Of a stretch of DNA of 64,000 nt, positions 53,968 to 63,900 are shown piece after piece (position 1 is the stretch's first letter; each line of letters begins with the position of its first letter). The notes under the pieces are model-generated. The model did no database searches and had not been told where the DNA came from. It saw only the letters and a program-made list of their open reading frames with translations. This DNA comes from JBBDIK01 sp040880465 (GTDB lineage Bacteria > Actinomycetota > UBA4738 > JBBDHU01), in contig JBBDIK010000016.1 of assembly GCA_040880465.1 (NCBI GenBank), positions 1-64,000 of the forward strand, in the 5' to 3' direction. A program made the translations under genes and the position numbers.

Positions 53968-55351
53968 GTCAGACCCCCTCGCTAGGGTGCTCGCATGAAG
54001 GTTCGGGCCCTCCTCGCGTGCACGGAGTGCGGGCAGCAGCTGGCCCAATGGGCCGGCCGCTGTCCCGGCTGCGGGGCGTGGGGGACCATCGAGGCGGACT
54101 CCACTGGCACGGCTTCCTCCTCGCGGGTGGTCATCCGCAACCTCGACGTCACCGTCGAGGCGCAGGAACGGATCCGGACCGGCTTCTCCGGCATCGATCG
54201 GGTCCTCGGGGGCGGTCTCGTCCCCGGCTCGGTCACACTGCTCGCGGGTGAGCCCGGCATCGGCAAGTCCACCCTCCTCCTCCAACTCCTGGGGAACCTG
54301 TCGGCCGCCGGTCTCGATTGCCTGCTCGCTTCCGGGGAAGAGTCGCGCGAACAGGTCGGTACGCGTGCCCGTCGCCTGGGGATACCGGGCGACGCGGTCT
54401 CGTTCACCGCGGGGCGTGAGCTTCCTGCGGTGGTCGAGGCCGCCCACGGTGCGCGGCCGTTCCTGCTCGCGGTCGACTCCATCCAGTCGCTCCGAGATCC
54501 CGAGTCCGGGGGGATCGTGGGCGGTACCGCGCAGGTCAGGAGCTCGGCCGACGCGCTGGTGGGTCTCGCCAAGCAGCAGAACATCGCGGTGCTGATGACG
54601 GGCCATGTGACGAAGGACGGCGACGTGGCCGGGCCGCGTACGCTTGAGCACGCGGTAGACGTGGTCCTGTCCTTCGAAGGGGATGTTCGGACCGGGCAGC
54701 GGGTGCTGGCCGGCGGCAAGAATCGATTCGGTACCGAAGGCGAGGTGGCGTGGTTCGAGATGGCGGGCGACGGCCTGCACGAGATCGACCCGGCCGACCG
54801 CCTTGCGTCAGGCGAGGGACGTCCCGGATCGGCGATCGCGTTGCCGATGGCCGGGCGCCGCGCCCTCGCCGTCGAGGTCCAGTCGCTCGTCGTGCCGACG
54901 GACGGTTCTGCGCGACGTCAGGTTGCAGGACTCGACGCGAAACGGTTCCAGCTCATCGCAGCCGTCGTCGACCGGCTCGCCGGCTTCCCGCTCACGCGCG
55001 CGGATCTGTACGCAACGGCGTCGGGCGGCGTGAGGATCGACGATCCGGGGTGCGACCTCGCCATCGCTGCGGCGCTGGCGTCGGCAGCCACCGGTGTGGC
55101 CCCACCGGCCGGGACCGCGTTCGTCGGCGAGGTCGGCCTGACCGGCGAGGTCCGGCCGGTGGCGAGCATGGGGCAGCGGGTCGGGGTAGCCCGGACGCAG
55201 GGCCTTTCCAGTGTGTACGGGCCTGCCTCAGAGACCGCGGGAGTCAGGTATGTGCGTACCGTCTCTCAGGCGCTCGGCTGGGCGGCCATGGCCGGGACCG
55301 CACGCGGTGGCGTGCGTTATAGCGACGAAACCCCCGAATAGGGGGTCTGAC
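53968..55351. repeat. 11-bp inverted repeats flanking radA
   Basis: GTCAGACCCCC at 53968-53978 and its exact reverse complement GGGGGTCTGAC at 55341-55351 bracket the radA gene. The right copy also overlaps a short CCCCC-GAATA-GGGGG hairpin at 55331-55345 that could end the radA transcript. The left copy lies 16 bases before the radA start. Confidence 0.55.
53995..55341 (+). CDS. radA: DNA repair protein RadA (Sms)
   Basis: 448 residues. N-terminal zinc finger CTECGQQLAQWAGRCPGCGA W, RecA-like ATPase with Walker A GEPGIGKST (about 85), the RadA signature KNRFGT (about 241) and a C-terminal Lon-protease-like domain (DLAIAAALASAATGVAPPAG TAFVGEVGLTGEVR). Helicase acting in recombination branch migration. 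In many actinobacteria disA follows; here carD is next. Confidence 0.95.
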   Translation: MKVRALLACTECGQQLAQWAGRCPGCGAWGTIEADSTGTASSSRVVIRNLDVTVEAQERIRTGFSGIDRVLGGGLVPGSVTLLAGEPGIGKSTLLLQLLGNLSAAGLDCLLASGEESREQVGTRARRLGIPGDAVSFTAGRELPAVVEAAHGARPFLLAVDSIQSLRDPESGGIVGGTAQVRSSADALVGLAKQQNIAVLMTGHVTKDGDVAGPRTLEHAVDVVLSFEGDVRTGQRVLAGGKNRFGTEGEVAWFEMAGDGLHEIDPADRLASGEGRPGSAIALPMAGRRALAVEVQSLVVPTDGSARRQVAGLDAKRFQLIAAVVDRLAGFPLTRADLYATASGGVRIDDPGCDLAIAAALASAATGVAPPAGTAFVGEVGLTGEVRPVASMGQRVGVARTQGLSSVYGPASETAGVRYVRTVSQALGWAAMAGTARGGVRYSDETPE

Positions 55352-55364
55352 CTGCGACTTTGAC

Positions 55365-55394
55365 TTGCGCCTCAGGACCTCGCCGTGCTAGAAT
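55365..55394 (+). promoter_or_regulatory. Possible carD promoter
   Basis: TAGAAT at 55389-55394 with TTGCGC 18 bases upstream (55365-55370), about 50 bases before the carD start. TTGACT at 55360 is a better -35 but the spacer would be 23. CarD is an RNA polymerase partner, so its own transcription is often finely tuned. Confidence 0.4.
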
Positions 55395-55443
55395 CCCCTT
55401 GTCCGGCAACAGTTCTCGCACATCCGCGACCTCTGGAGGATTC

Positions 55444-55956
55444 TTGGCGTTCCGCAAGGGAGATACGGTCGTCCACCCTGAGCATGGGGCCGCGATCATC
55501 GACGAAGTGAGTGTCCGGGACTTCCAGGGGGTCAAGCGCAAGTACCTCAAGCTCCGGGTGGTCCACGGGGATCTGACGGTGAACGTGCCCGTCGAGAGTG
55601 CCGATGAGGTCGGTTTGCGCGATGTGGTCAGTAAGAACGAGGTCAAGAAGGTTCTGAAGGTCCTCAAGGAAGACGAATCCAGCATGGCTTCGAACTGGAG
55701 CCGTCGCTTCAAGAACAACATCGAGAAGCTGCGCTCCGGCGACATCTACCAGGTCGCCGAAGTTGTGAGGAACTTGTCGATCCGTGATCGCGAGAAGGGG
55801 CTGTCCGCGGGTGAGAAGCGCATGGTCGTCAAGGCGCGCCAGATCCTCGTTTCCGAGCTGATGTTCGCGAATGAATGCAGCGAAGAGAAGGCTACCGAGA
55901 CGATCGACAAGGTCCTCGACGACTCGCACGCCGCCCGGGTCCCGGCAGACGTCTAG
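55444..55956 (+). CDS. carD: CarD-family RNA polymerase-binding regulator
   Basis: 170 residues from TTG 55444, with GGAGG five bases upstream. FRKGDTVVHPEHGAAIIDEV opens the RNA polymerase-interacting (Tudor-like) domain and SNWSRRFKNNIEKLRSGDIY the C-terminal DNA-binding helical domain with the conserved Trp. It stabilises open complexes at rRNA and other promoters. Confidence 0.94.
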   Translation: MAFRKGDTVVHPEHGAAIIDEVSVRDFQGVKRKYLKLRVVHGDLTVNVPVESADEVGLRDVVSKNEVKKVLKVLKEDESSMASNWSRRFKNNIEKLRSGDIYQVAEVVRNLSIRDREKGLSAGEKRMVVKARQILVSELMFANECSEEKATETIDKVLDDSHAARVPADV

Positions 55957-55998
55957 GAACTTGCGCCCCGGACCGCCAGGGGGCAGGGTAGAGCTGCC

Positions 55999-57123
55999 GT
56001 GACCGACGCAACCGAACCCGAACGCCCGCAGACGCGTCCCGAACCCGATGTGTCTCCTCGTTCGCGCCGTTATCCGCGGGGCCGTTTGGTCGAGGTCGTA
56101 CGACTGATCTTCATCGCGCTCCTCGGGACGGCGGGGCTCTACATCGCCAGGGCTGCGCGATCCGGTGGTGATGAGGCGTGGCGAACCGGTGTCGGGGTGT
56201 TCCTGGGCGCAGCCGTGGGCTACGTTATCGGGGGCATGTTCGGGCGCCTGACCGTTGCGAGCGTAAGGAGCACCGAGGAGTCGCTCCGCAAGCGCCCGAT
56301 CGCCGAGATCGCCGTCGGCGTCGCGGGACTCACGGTCGGGCTTTTCCTCGCATTCCTCATCACCTTCCCGTTGTTCTTCGTGAAGCTGCCGCCGCTGGTT
56401 ACCTGGACGTCCGTGCTGTTCATCTACGCGGTGCTCGGAAGCGTCGGCTACCGGGTCACCCGCGCGAAGGCCAACGAGATCTACGCGATCCTCGGGCTCA
56501 AGCCGAAGGCGGCGGGCCTATCCAGCGGTGAGGTCAATGTGATCGATACCAGCGTGCTGATCGATGGGAGGGTCCTGGACCTCGTGAGCACCGGCTTCCT
56601 GTCCGGGACGCTGCTCATCCACAGCGGGGTGCTGGCCGAACTCCAGCGGATCGCCGACTCGTCTGACGACAACCGTCGGAAACGCGGACGGCGCGGGCTG
56701 GATGTGCTGAACAAGCTTCGGAAGGATCCCCACGCGGATGTGCAACTCGTCGAAGAGGATGGGGTCGACGATGTGGACTCGGCGTTGGTCCGTCTGGCGA
56801 AGGACCGAGGCGGAACCCTCGTCACGGCCGATGTCAACCTCGCGAAGGTCGCCGAGGCCGTCCGGGTACCCGTCAGATCGATCAACGCCCTGGCGTCGGC
56901 GTTCCGGATCCCACTCACGCCCGGCGAGGAACTTGCGTTGCGGCTCGTCAAGGAGGGCAAGGAGCACGGACAAGGGATCGGGTATCTGGAGGACGGGACG
57001 ATGGTGGTGGTCCAGGATGCGGTCGAGTTCATCGGCAACGACGTCAAGGTCCGCGTCACGAACACCCTGCAGACGCCCACCGGCCGGATGGTGTTCGCGA
57101 ACCTGTCCGACGGCTCCTCGTGA
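55999..57123 (+). CDS. Membrane-anchored PIN-TRAM domain nuclease
   Basis: 374 residues from GTG. About four membrane helices (LIFIALLGTAGLYIARAA; VGVFLGAAVGYVIGGMF; IAVGVAGLTVGLFLAFLITF; LVTWTSVLFIYAVLGSVGY) then a PIN domain (VIDTSVLIDGRVLDLVSTGF, GVLAELQRIAD, DDVDSALVRLAKDRGGTLVT ADVNL) with conserved Asp/Glu residues, and a TRAM RNA-binding domain at the end (VVQDAVEFIGNDVKVRVTNT). Predicted membrane-bound ribonuclease. Overlaps ispD by four bases. Confidence 0.9.
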   Translation: MTDATEPERPQTRPEPDVSPRSRRYPRGRLVEVVRLIFIALLGTAGLYIARAARSGGDEAWRTGVGVFLGAAVGYVIGGMFGRLTVASVRSTEESLRKRPIAEIAVGVAGLTVGLFLAFLITFPLFFVKLPPLVTWTSVLFIYAVLGSVGYRVTRAKANEIYAILGLKPKAAGLSSGEVNVIDTSVLIDGRVLDLVSTGFLSGTLLIHSGVLAELQRIADSSDDNRRKRGRRGLDVLNKLRKDPHADVQLVEEDGVDDVDSALVRLAKDRGGTLVTADVNLAKVAEAVRVPVRSINALASAFRIPLTPGEELALRLVKEGKEHGQGIGYLEDGTMVVVQDAVEFIGNDVKVRVTNTLQTPTGRMVFANLSDGSS

Positions 57124-57821
57124 CGGAAGCGGTTGCCATCATCCTTGCGGCAGGGGTCGGCGAGCGGATGGGTCGTGGGACGCCGAAAGCGTTCCTGTCG
57201 ATCGGGGATGGCACCTTGGTCGAGGCGGCGATGCGGACCGCCGATGCGTGCCCGCAGGTCGCGTCGATCGTTGCAGCGGTTCCCGCAGGCTTCGAGGACG
57301 CGATCTTGGCCGTCGGCGGCATCCGCGCGGGTGTCACGGCGGTACCGGGCGGTGACTCGCGCCAGGCGTCGGTCATCGCCGCCCTCGCGACGATCCCGGC
57401 CTCGGTGCAGGTCGTGGTCTGTCACGATGCGGCGCGCCCGTTCGCGTCGGCTCAGTTGTTCTCCAGGGTCATCGAGGCGGTCGCCGGCGGCGAGGCCGAC
57501 GGGCCTGAGGGAGCGATCCCGGTCACGCAGGTTCTCGACACCGTCAAGCGGGTCCGTGATGGGGTCGTGGTGGGAACGGAGCCGCGCGAGGAGCTCTTCC
57601 TGGCCCAGACCCCGCAGGCGTTCAAGGCCGAGCCGTTCCGCGCGGCGCACGAACGGGCAGCGACGGAGGGGTACCGGGCGACGGACGATGGCGCGGTCAT
57701 GGAGTGGGCCGGGTACCGCGTGGTCGCCGTTCCCGGAGAGTCGGACAACCTCAAGGTGACGACCCCGACCGACCTCGCTCGGGCCGAGGCGATCGTCGGC
57801 ACGGGCGGTGCGCTCCGATGA
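57120..57821 (+). CDS. ispD: 2-C-methyl-D-erythritol 4-phosphate cytidylyltransferase
   Basis: 233 residues from GTG. AIILAAGVGERMGRGTPKAF is the nucleotidyltransferase signature; VVCHDAARPFAS, AQTPQAFKAEPFRAAHERA and TDDGAVMEWAGYRVVAVPG complete the family. Third step of the MEP isoprenoid pathway. Confidence 0.95.
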   Translation: MTEAVAIILAAGVGERMGRGTPKAFLSIGDGTLVEAAMRTADACPQVASIVAAVPAGFEDAILAVGGIRAGVTAVPGGDSRQASVIAALATIPASVQVVVCHDAARPFASAQLFSRVIEAVAGGEADGPEGAIPVTQVLDTVKRVRDGVVVGTEPREELFLAQTPQAFKAEPFRAAHERAATEGYRATDDGAVMEWAGYRVVAVPGESDNLKVTTPTDLARAEAIVGTGGALR

Positions 57822-58294
57822 GCGATCTGCGGTTCGGGCTGGGGTTCGACGTGCACCCTCGCGAGGTCGGACGCCCGCTGTTCCTAGCCGGGGTGCACTT
57901 CGAGGGCGAACCTGGGTTGGCCGGGCATTCGGATGCGGATGTGGTCTGCCATGCGATCGGTGACGCCCTCCTGGGAGCCGCAGGCCTCGGCGACGTTGGG
58001 GAGCACTTCCCCGATTCCGATCCTGCGGTGGAAGGGATCGCCGGTCTCGACCTGCTGGCGCTGGTCGTGGGCAGGTTGGAGGAGCGCGGATCGGCCCCGC
58101 GGTCCTGCGATGTGACGGTGATCGCGGAGCGTCCGCACCTGTCGGAGCATCGCGAGGAGATGCGGAGGAACCTGGCCGCCGCCCTTGCCGTCGATGTCGA
58201 TCGGGTGTCGGTCAAAGCTACCCGGCCCGAGGGACTCGGTCTCGAGGGGGACGGGGCCGGCTGTCTCGCGCTCGCCGTGATCGCCGAGGCCTGA
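57818..58294 (+). CDS. ispF: 2-C-methyl-D-erythritol 2,4-cyclodiphosphate synthase
   Basis: 158 residues. FGLGFDVHPREVGRPLFLAG (Asp/His metal site), GLAGHSDADVVCHAIGDALL GAA, FPDSDPAVEGI and KATRPEGLGLEGDGAGC are diagnostic. Overlaps ispD by four bases and makes the cyclodiphosphate in the MEP pathway. Confidence 0.95.
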   Translation: MSDLRFGLGFDVHPREVGRPLFLAGVHFEGEPGLAGHSDADVVCHAIGDALLGAAGLGDVGEHFPDSDPAVEGIAGLDLLALVVGRLEERGSAPRSCDVTVIAERPHLSEHREEMRRNLAAALAVDVDRVSVKATRPEGLGLEGDGAGCLALAVIAEA

Positions 58295-58295
58295 G

Positions 58296-59108
58296 GTGAC
58301 CGACCGGCGAAGGAACCGCCGGCGAGACGAGTCGGTCCGTACGTCCTACGTCGGGGGCAAGCGCGCGGTGCTGGAGGCGGTACGCGCCGGTCGGGCCGGC
58401 GCGGTGACGATCGCCGAGGGCGGGAAAGCGACCGAAGGGCTCCGGGATCTGCTCGCGGCCGTCGAGTCGGCCGGGATCACAGTCGATCGCCGTCCTTCGT
58501 CCGAGCTGGACGCGCTGGCCGGCGATCATCGGGGCGTCGTCGCCCGGGTGGCCGTTCCCGCCGATCTCTCGGAGCGTGATCTGGCGACGTTCCCATTCAC
58601 CGATGATGCCCTCGTCGTTGTGCTGGACGGGATCGAGGACCCGCAGAACCTTGGAGCGGCCGCCCGGGTCGCGGACGGCGCGGGTGCCGAGATGCTCGTC
58701 ACGCGAACCCGGCGATCGGCTCCGGTCACCGCGAGCGCCATCCGGGCCTCTGCGGGCGCCCTGGTGACCCTCCCGCATGCACGGGTCGCCAACATCGCGC
58801 GCGCGATCGGACGGCTCAAGGACGGCGGGTTCGAGGTTCTCGGTCTCGACGAGCGCGCCCCCGGCGGCATCTACGAGGAGCCCTGCCCGGCCGGAAGGGT
58901 CGCCGTCGTTGCCGGCTCAGAGGGAACCGGGCTGGCCAGGCTGGTCCGAGAGTCCTGTGACGTGCTCGTTAGCCTCCCGATGCGGGGGGAGGTGGCCTCC
59001 CTGAACGTGGCGACCGCCCTTGCAGCCGTGCTCTACGGATCGGTGCTCCCCTCCCGGGTGGTCGTGCCCGGTTCGGAGGATCGAGAACCCGGTCCTCTCC
59101 CGGGCTAA
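58296..59108 (+). CDS. rlmB: 23S rRNA (guanosine-2'-O-)-methyltransferase, SpoU family
   Basis: 270 residues from GTG. SYVGGKRAVLEAVRAGRAG is the substrate-binding start; the SPOUT knot is marked by VVVLDGIEDPQNLGAAARVA, VAVVAGSEGTGLARLV and SLPMRGEVASLNVATALAAV LYG. cysS, which often precedes it, is absent. A short GGCCA/TGGCC hairpin lies just after the stop at 59116-59128. Confidence 0.93.
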   Translation: MTDRRRNRRRDESVRTSYVGGKRAVLEAVRAGRAGAVTIAEGGKATEGLRDLLAAVESAGITVDRRPSSELDALAGDHRGVVARVAVPADLSERDLATFPFTDDALVVVLDGIEDPQNLGAAARVADGAGAEMLVTRTRRSAPVTASAIRASAGALVTLPHARVANIARAIGRLKDGGFEVLGLDERAPGGIYEEPCPAGRVAVVAGSEGTGLARLVRESCDVLVSLPMRGEVASLNVATALAAVLYGSVLPSRVVVPGSEDREPGPLPG

Positions 59109-59183
59109 ATCCCAAGGCCATCCTGGCCGAAACCTGAATGGGGCGGGGATCCTGCGGTGGTGGGGTCTCCAGAGAGGTGTGCC

Positions 59184-60920
59184 ATGGAACTCGACCAGGT
59201 CCTGGATGCCGCCGTCATCGGCGCGCAGCCGCTCTTCGCGGGGCTCAGCGACGAGGTGAAGGAACGGATCCTGGCGCTCGCTCGCCGGGTCGAGTTGGAC
59301 GAGGATCACCGGATCGTCACCGAGGACACACCCGGGGACAGCGCCTACATCCTGGTGGAGGGGCGGGTTCGGGTCGTGCAACGAGGCCGCCAGGTCCGCG
59401 AACTCGGGCCCGGGTCGGTCTTCGGAGAACTCTCACTGATCGACGGAGCGCCGCGTTCGGCGACGATCGTGACGACGACACCGGTCGTCTGCCTCGAACT
59501 GCAGCGCGAGCACCTCTGGCGCTTGTTCGAGGAGCAGCCGTCGGTGATGGCTCAGGTGATGCGCGGTCTGGTGATGCGGCTCCGCGAACTCGAGCGGCCG
59601 GTCGACCGGCTCACCGGGTTGCCGAACCGGATGATGTTCGAGGAACTGCTGGCGATGGCGCTCGATCGTGCCGAGCGCTCCGGGTCCGCGGTCGCGGTGC
59701 TGCACGTTGGGCTCGACGGCTTCCAGCTGATCAACGAAGGCCTCGGATCGGTGGAAGCGGACCGGATCCTCATGGAGGTTGCCGGGCGCCTTGCGGCGTC
59801 CGCCTCCGGCACGGTGGGGCGGGGTGGGGACGATGAGTTCCTGATCCTGGTTGCGGACGTGGACGATGCCAGTGTCGCCGAGCGCACGGATGAGGATGAT
59901 CCCGGGTTCCTCGCGGCGGAATCCGCGGCGCATGCCGTCGCCGAGCTGCTCGAGGAGCCGTTCGCGTCCGGTGAGCAGGAGATCTTCGTGACGGCGAGCA
60001 CCGGTGCCGCGATCTTCCCACGGTATTCGGAGACCGCGACGACCCTGATGCGCGACGCCGCGACCGCGATGCGCGAGAGCAAGAGCGACGGTCCCGGCGG
60101 CCACCTCGTGTCCACCAGAGGGACCGGCGACCCGGAAGAGCGCCTTCAGTTGGTCAACGACCTCCGCCGCGCGGTGGAGGCGAACGCGTGGAAGCTCCTC
60201 TACCAGCCCGTCGTCGGGCTCCTCGATGGCAAGTTGGTCGGTGTCGAATCGCTGATCAGGTGGGAGCGTGACGGCGAACTCGTGTCGCCCGCGGCGTTCA
60301 TCCCGCTCGCGGAGGATCTCGGGCTCATCGACGCGATCGGCGACTGGGTGATGGAGGAGAGCTGCCGCCAGTCCCAGCTCTGGCGTGAGGAGGATCTGGA
60401 CCTGCGTATGTCGTTCAACCTCTCGCCGCGCGAGCTTCGGTGCGACGACTTGGTCGACCGACTGACGGCGCTCCTGGACAAGTATGGGATCCCGCCGACG
60501 CAGATGGTCGTGGAGGTCACCGAGACCAGCATGGAGACCCTTCCCGATCTCGTCCGAGGGGTGCTCGGGAAGCTCGCGATAGCCGGCATGGGGATCTCGA
60601 TCGACGACTTCGGCACCGGGTACTCGTCGCTCTCTCGCTTGAAGGACATGCCGGTGTCGACACTGAAGATCGACCGGTCGTTCGTGTCGGAGCTTCCCGA
60701 CCACGATGGCGCGGTCAACGTCGTGCGCGCTGTCATCCGGCTGGCGGAGAGCCTCGGGATGGTCTCGCTGGCCGAAGGGATAGAGACACCGGAGCAGCGT
60801 TCGATGCTGACAACGTTAGGGTGCCAGCTGGGCCAGGGATATCTGTTCGCCAAACCCCTTCCGCCGGAACGGATCCTGGAGATCTCGCGAGAGGGCGGCC
60901 GCCCCATGGGCGAGGGCTAG
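59184..60920 (+). CDS. cNMP-binding / degenerate GGDEF / EAL phosphodiesterase
   Basis: 578 residues. Residues 1-130 form a cyclic-nucleotide-binding domain with FGELSLIDGAPRSATIV (Glu and Arg of the phosphate-binding cassette). A GGDEF domain follows (DRLTGLPNRMMFEELLAMAL D) but the metal-binding Asp region reads HVGLDGF and the active site GRGGDDEFLIL is shifted, so it is probably inactive. The EAL domain keeps its key residues: ESLIRW, MSFNLSPRELR, VEVTETSME, IDDFGTGYSSLSRLKDMPVS, SLAEGIETPEQ, GQGYLFAKPLP. Predicted c-di-GMP phosphodiesterase controlled by a cyclic nucleotide. Confidence 0.9.
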   Translation: MELDQVLDAAVIGAQPLFAGLSDEVKERILALARRVELDEDHRIVTEDTPGDSAYILVEGRVRVVQRGRQVRELGPGSVFGELSLIDGAPRSATIVTTTPVVCLELQREHLWRLFEEQPSVMAQVMRGLVMRLRELERPVDRLTGLPNRMMFEELLAMALDRAERSGSAVAVLHVGLDGFQLINEGLGSVEADRILMEVAGRLAASASGTVGRGGDDEFLILVADVDDASVAERTDEDDPGFLAAESAAHAVAELLEEPFASGEQEIFVTASTGAAIFPRYSETATTLMRDAATAMRESKSDGPGGHLVSTRGTGDPEERLQLVNDLRRAVEANAWKLLYQPVVGLLDGKLVGVESLIRWERDGELVSPAAFIPLAEDLGLIDAIGDWVMEESCRQSQLWREEDLDLRMSFNLSPRELRCDDLVDRLTALLDKYGIPPTQMVVEVTETSMETLPDLVRGVLGKLAIAGMGISIDDFGTGYSSLSRLKDMPVSTLKIDRSFVSELPDHDGAVNVVRAVIRLAESLGMVSLAEGIETPEQRSMLTTLGCQLGQGYLFAKPLPPERILEISREGGRPMGEG

Positions 60921-60966
60921 AGCCGGGCGAGAGCGAAAGCCGGGGCGAAGGATCGGGCTCGGGCCC

Positions 60967-63900
60967 CTACTCCAGCCTCGCGAGCGCCGCCTCGTTGTCC
61001 TTGCGACGGTACGCGTCCCGCGCCTGGTGCAGGACCGCCGCCGCGCGGTCCGCGTCCCCGCGGGCGACCAGCACATCGGAGAGATCGGAGAGTGCGTCGG
61101 CGTGCATGTTGATGTGGTCCGTCGTCGCGGCGAGGTCGGCGGCTTCCCCGGCAAGGTGCGCGGCTTCATCGACGTCGCCCAGATGGGCAAGTGCCCGGGC
61201 CTTGCCGCCCCGCCAGACGACCTGGGACACGATGTCGTCGCTGTCGGCCCAGGACGCGCTCGTCTCTGCATAACGCCGGGCCTCTTCCCACCGTTCCTGC
61301 TCGCAGAAGGCACGGGCGCGCATCGCGGCGAGCGTTGACGCGTACCCGCGTTCGCCGAGCTCGACCAGGGCGTCGAACCCCTCGCGGAGATCGCGTTCGG
61401 CCCCCTCGGGGTTGCCGGCCAGGAGTTCAACGTCGGCGAGCGTTTCGGCGGTCGTCATCGCTCCGACGACCTCGCGTCCGAGCTGCCGGTCGATCAGCGA
61501 TGCTCGGTTGATCAGCTCGCGGCCGGAGTCGAACTGGCCGCGCATCGCTTGGAGGACTCCGAGCGTGTACAGGGTCGTGGCTTCCGCGGACTGTCCGAGA
61601 TCCTCATTCGACCGAAGCTCCTCGATCCGCTCGATGGCCTCTGGGGCCGGTGTCGGTCCGTAGAGGAGGGCGGACGCGTACGCGGAGAGGTACCTGCCAC
61701 CGTAGGCGCCGGCCCGGTGGGCGTGCTCGGCGGCGGCCAGCGCCGCCTCCGCGGTGTCGGCACTCCGGCAACGGTAGATGTGCACGAAGGACAACATCCC
61801 GTACGCCTGCGCGAGGCCGCGTTCGTCGTCGGCCCGTCCGAAGACGTCGATGGCGTGCCGGGCCGCCGCCTCCGCGCGCTCCGACCACCCTTCGGGATCG
61901 ACCAGTGAGTCCAGGTCGGCTCGGACGAGAGCGGTCCGTGCTTCCAGGCTCGCGTCGCCGCCGTCGCGAGCTCGCGTCGCCGCGTCGTCCAGCACGTCAC
62001 GGGCCCGGTCGAAGTCACCCGTGTCCAGGAGCGCTTCGCCCAGACCGGGTAGGAGCTGGCTCCGCTCCGGGTCGTGGTCGGCCAGGAGCCGGACCGCGCG
62101 TCCGAGCAGGCTGGTCGCGGCCGGCATGTCGACCAGCTCGAGCGCGCGCCGTCCTGCATGTCCGAGGTGCGCGCCGGCGCGTCGTGCGAGATCGCGTTCC
62201 GCGTCGTGGACGGCCCCGAGTTCCTCGCGGAGACGGAACGCCTGCTCCAAGTGGTACCCGATGATCTCCTCGTACTCGCTGCTCCGGTCCCGCACGGCCC
62301 CCTCGAGCCAGTCGGCGAAGCGCTCGTGCAGCTCTGCGCGGAACTGCTTGAGCGCCGAGTCGTACACCGCGTCCCGGATCAGGATGTGGCGGAAGCGGTA
62401 GGTCTCGTACCCGAGGGCATCCTGCCGGTCGGGCCGGATCAGTTCCGTCTCCGACAGGGTGTCGAGGTGCCGCCGAACCTTCTCGGCGACCGGCTGCGGA
62501 CTCAGCGCGATCAGCGCGTCGACGTAGAAGCTCTGGCCCTGCACCGAGGCACGCTGGGCCTGGTCCCGGTCTTCCGGCTGGAGTCGCTCGATGCGAGACG
62601 CAAGGATCGCGGAGATGGTCGGTGGGATCACGATGGCCGAGAGGTCTCGAGTCACGGTCCAGCGATCGGCCTCCCGCCGGAGCGTCCCGTCGTCCACGAG
62701 CATGGCTACGAGTTCCTCGACGAACAGCGGATTCCCGTCGGTTGCCTCGGAGATCCGGGCGCGGGCCGCCTCGGGCAAGCCGCTGCTCCCGAGGAGGCCG
62801 TCGATCAGAACGCGGCTGTCCTCCGGACCCAGCGGGTCGATCGTGAGCGTGTGCGCGTCGGGGACGTCGTGGCCCCATCGCGGTTGGGCGTGCGCGAACT
62901 CCGGACGCGCGATGCATAGCAGGAGGACGCGGGCATCGGCCGTCCAACGTGCGAGGTGATCGATCAGGTCTAGGAGGGTGGGTTGGGCCCAGTGCAGGTC
63001 GTCGAAGACGAGGATCACGGGGTCCCGGCGGCCGAGCGCCTCGAAGAAGTGCCGGACGGCGCCGAAGAGCTCGGCCGCCGGAACGTCGGCGGTCCGGAGT
63101 CCAAGGACCTTCGAGATCTGCGTGGCGGTGTGCTCGCCCGCGATCTCGGCGAGCCTCGCCTCCGCGTCCTCCCGCGAGCCATCCTCCGCGAGTCCGGCCG
63201 CTTGTCGGATCGCCTGGGCGACGGGCCAGAACGTGATCCCTTCGCCGTACGGGAGGCACCGTCCCCGGAGTTGCACCCATGCATCGCCGGCCCTACGGAT
63301 GAGTTCTTCCGCCAGTCGTGACTTGCCGACCCCCGCATCGCCTAGCACCGTCACCATCCGGCACGCGCGCCCTCGCTCGACATCGCGGAGGGCGTCGACG
63401 AGCGCGCCGAGCTGCGCCGCCCTCCCGATCATCGGCGCGTCGAGTCGTCGGGCCGTACCGGCGACGTTCCGATGAACGCCCGTCAGTCGGAACGCGCCGA
63501 CGCGTTCCGACTTCCCCTTGAGCGCGAGTGGTGCGATAGCCTCCGCGGTCAGAGCGGCATGCGTGAGCCGGTGGGTGACCTCACCGATCACGATCTCATC
63601 GTCGTCTGCGGCTTGCTCGAGTCGGGCCGCGACGTTGACGGCGTCGCCGGTGACGAGCGTCTGGCCGCCGGCCGCGTCGCCGGCGCCGACGGGACCCCTG
63701 TTCACACCGGTGCGGGTGAGCAGCTCGACGTCCCAGCGTTCGCGGAGGTCCTCGTTCAGGACGCCGACGGCATCGCGCATCTCCGCGGCCGCCCGCACGG
63801 CACGGAGTGCGTCGTCTTCGTGGACGGCGGGGATCCCGAACACCGCCATCACCGCGTCGCCGATGAACTTCTCCACCGTTCCGCCGTGGCGTTCGATGAT

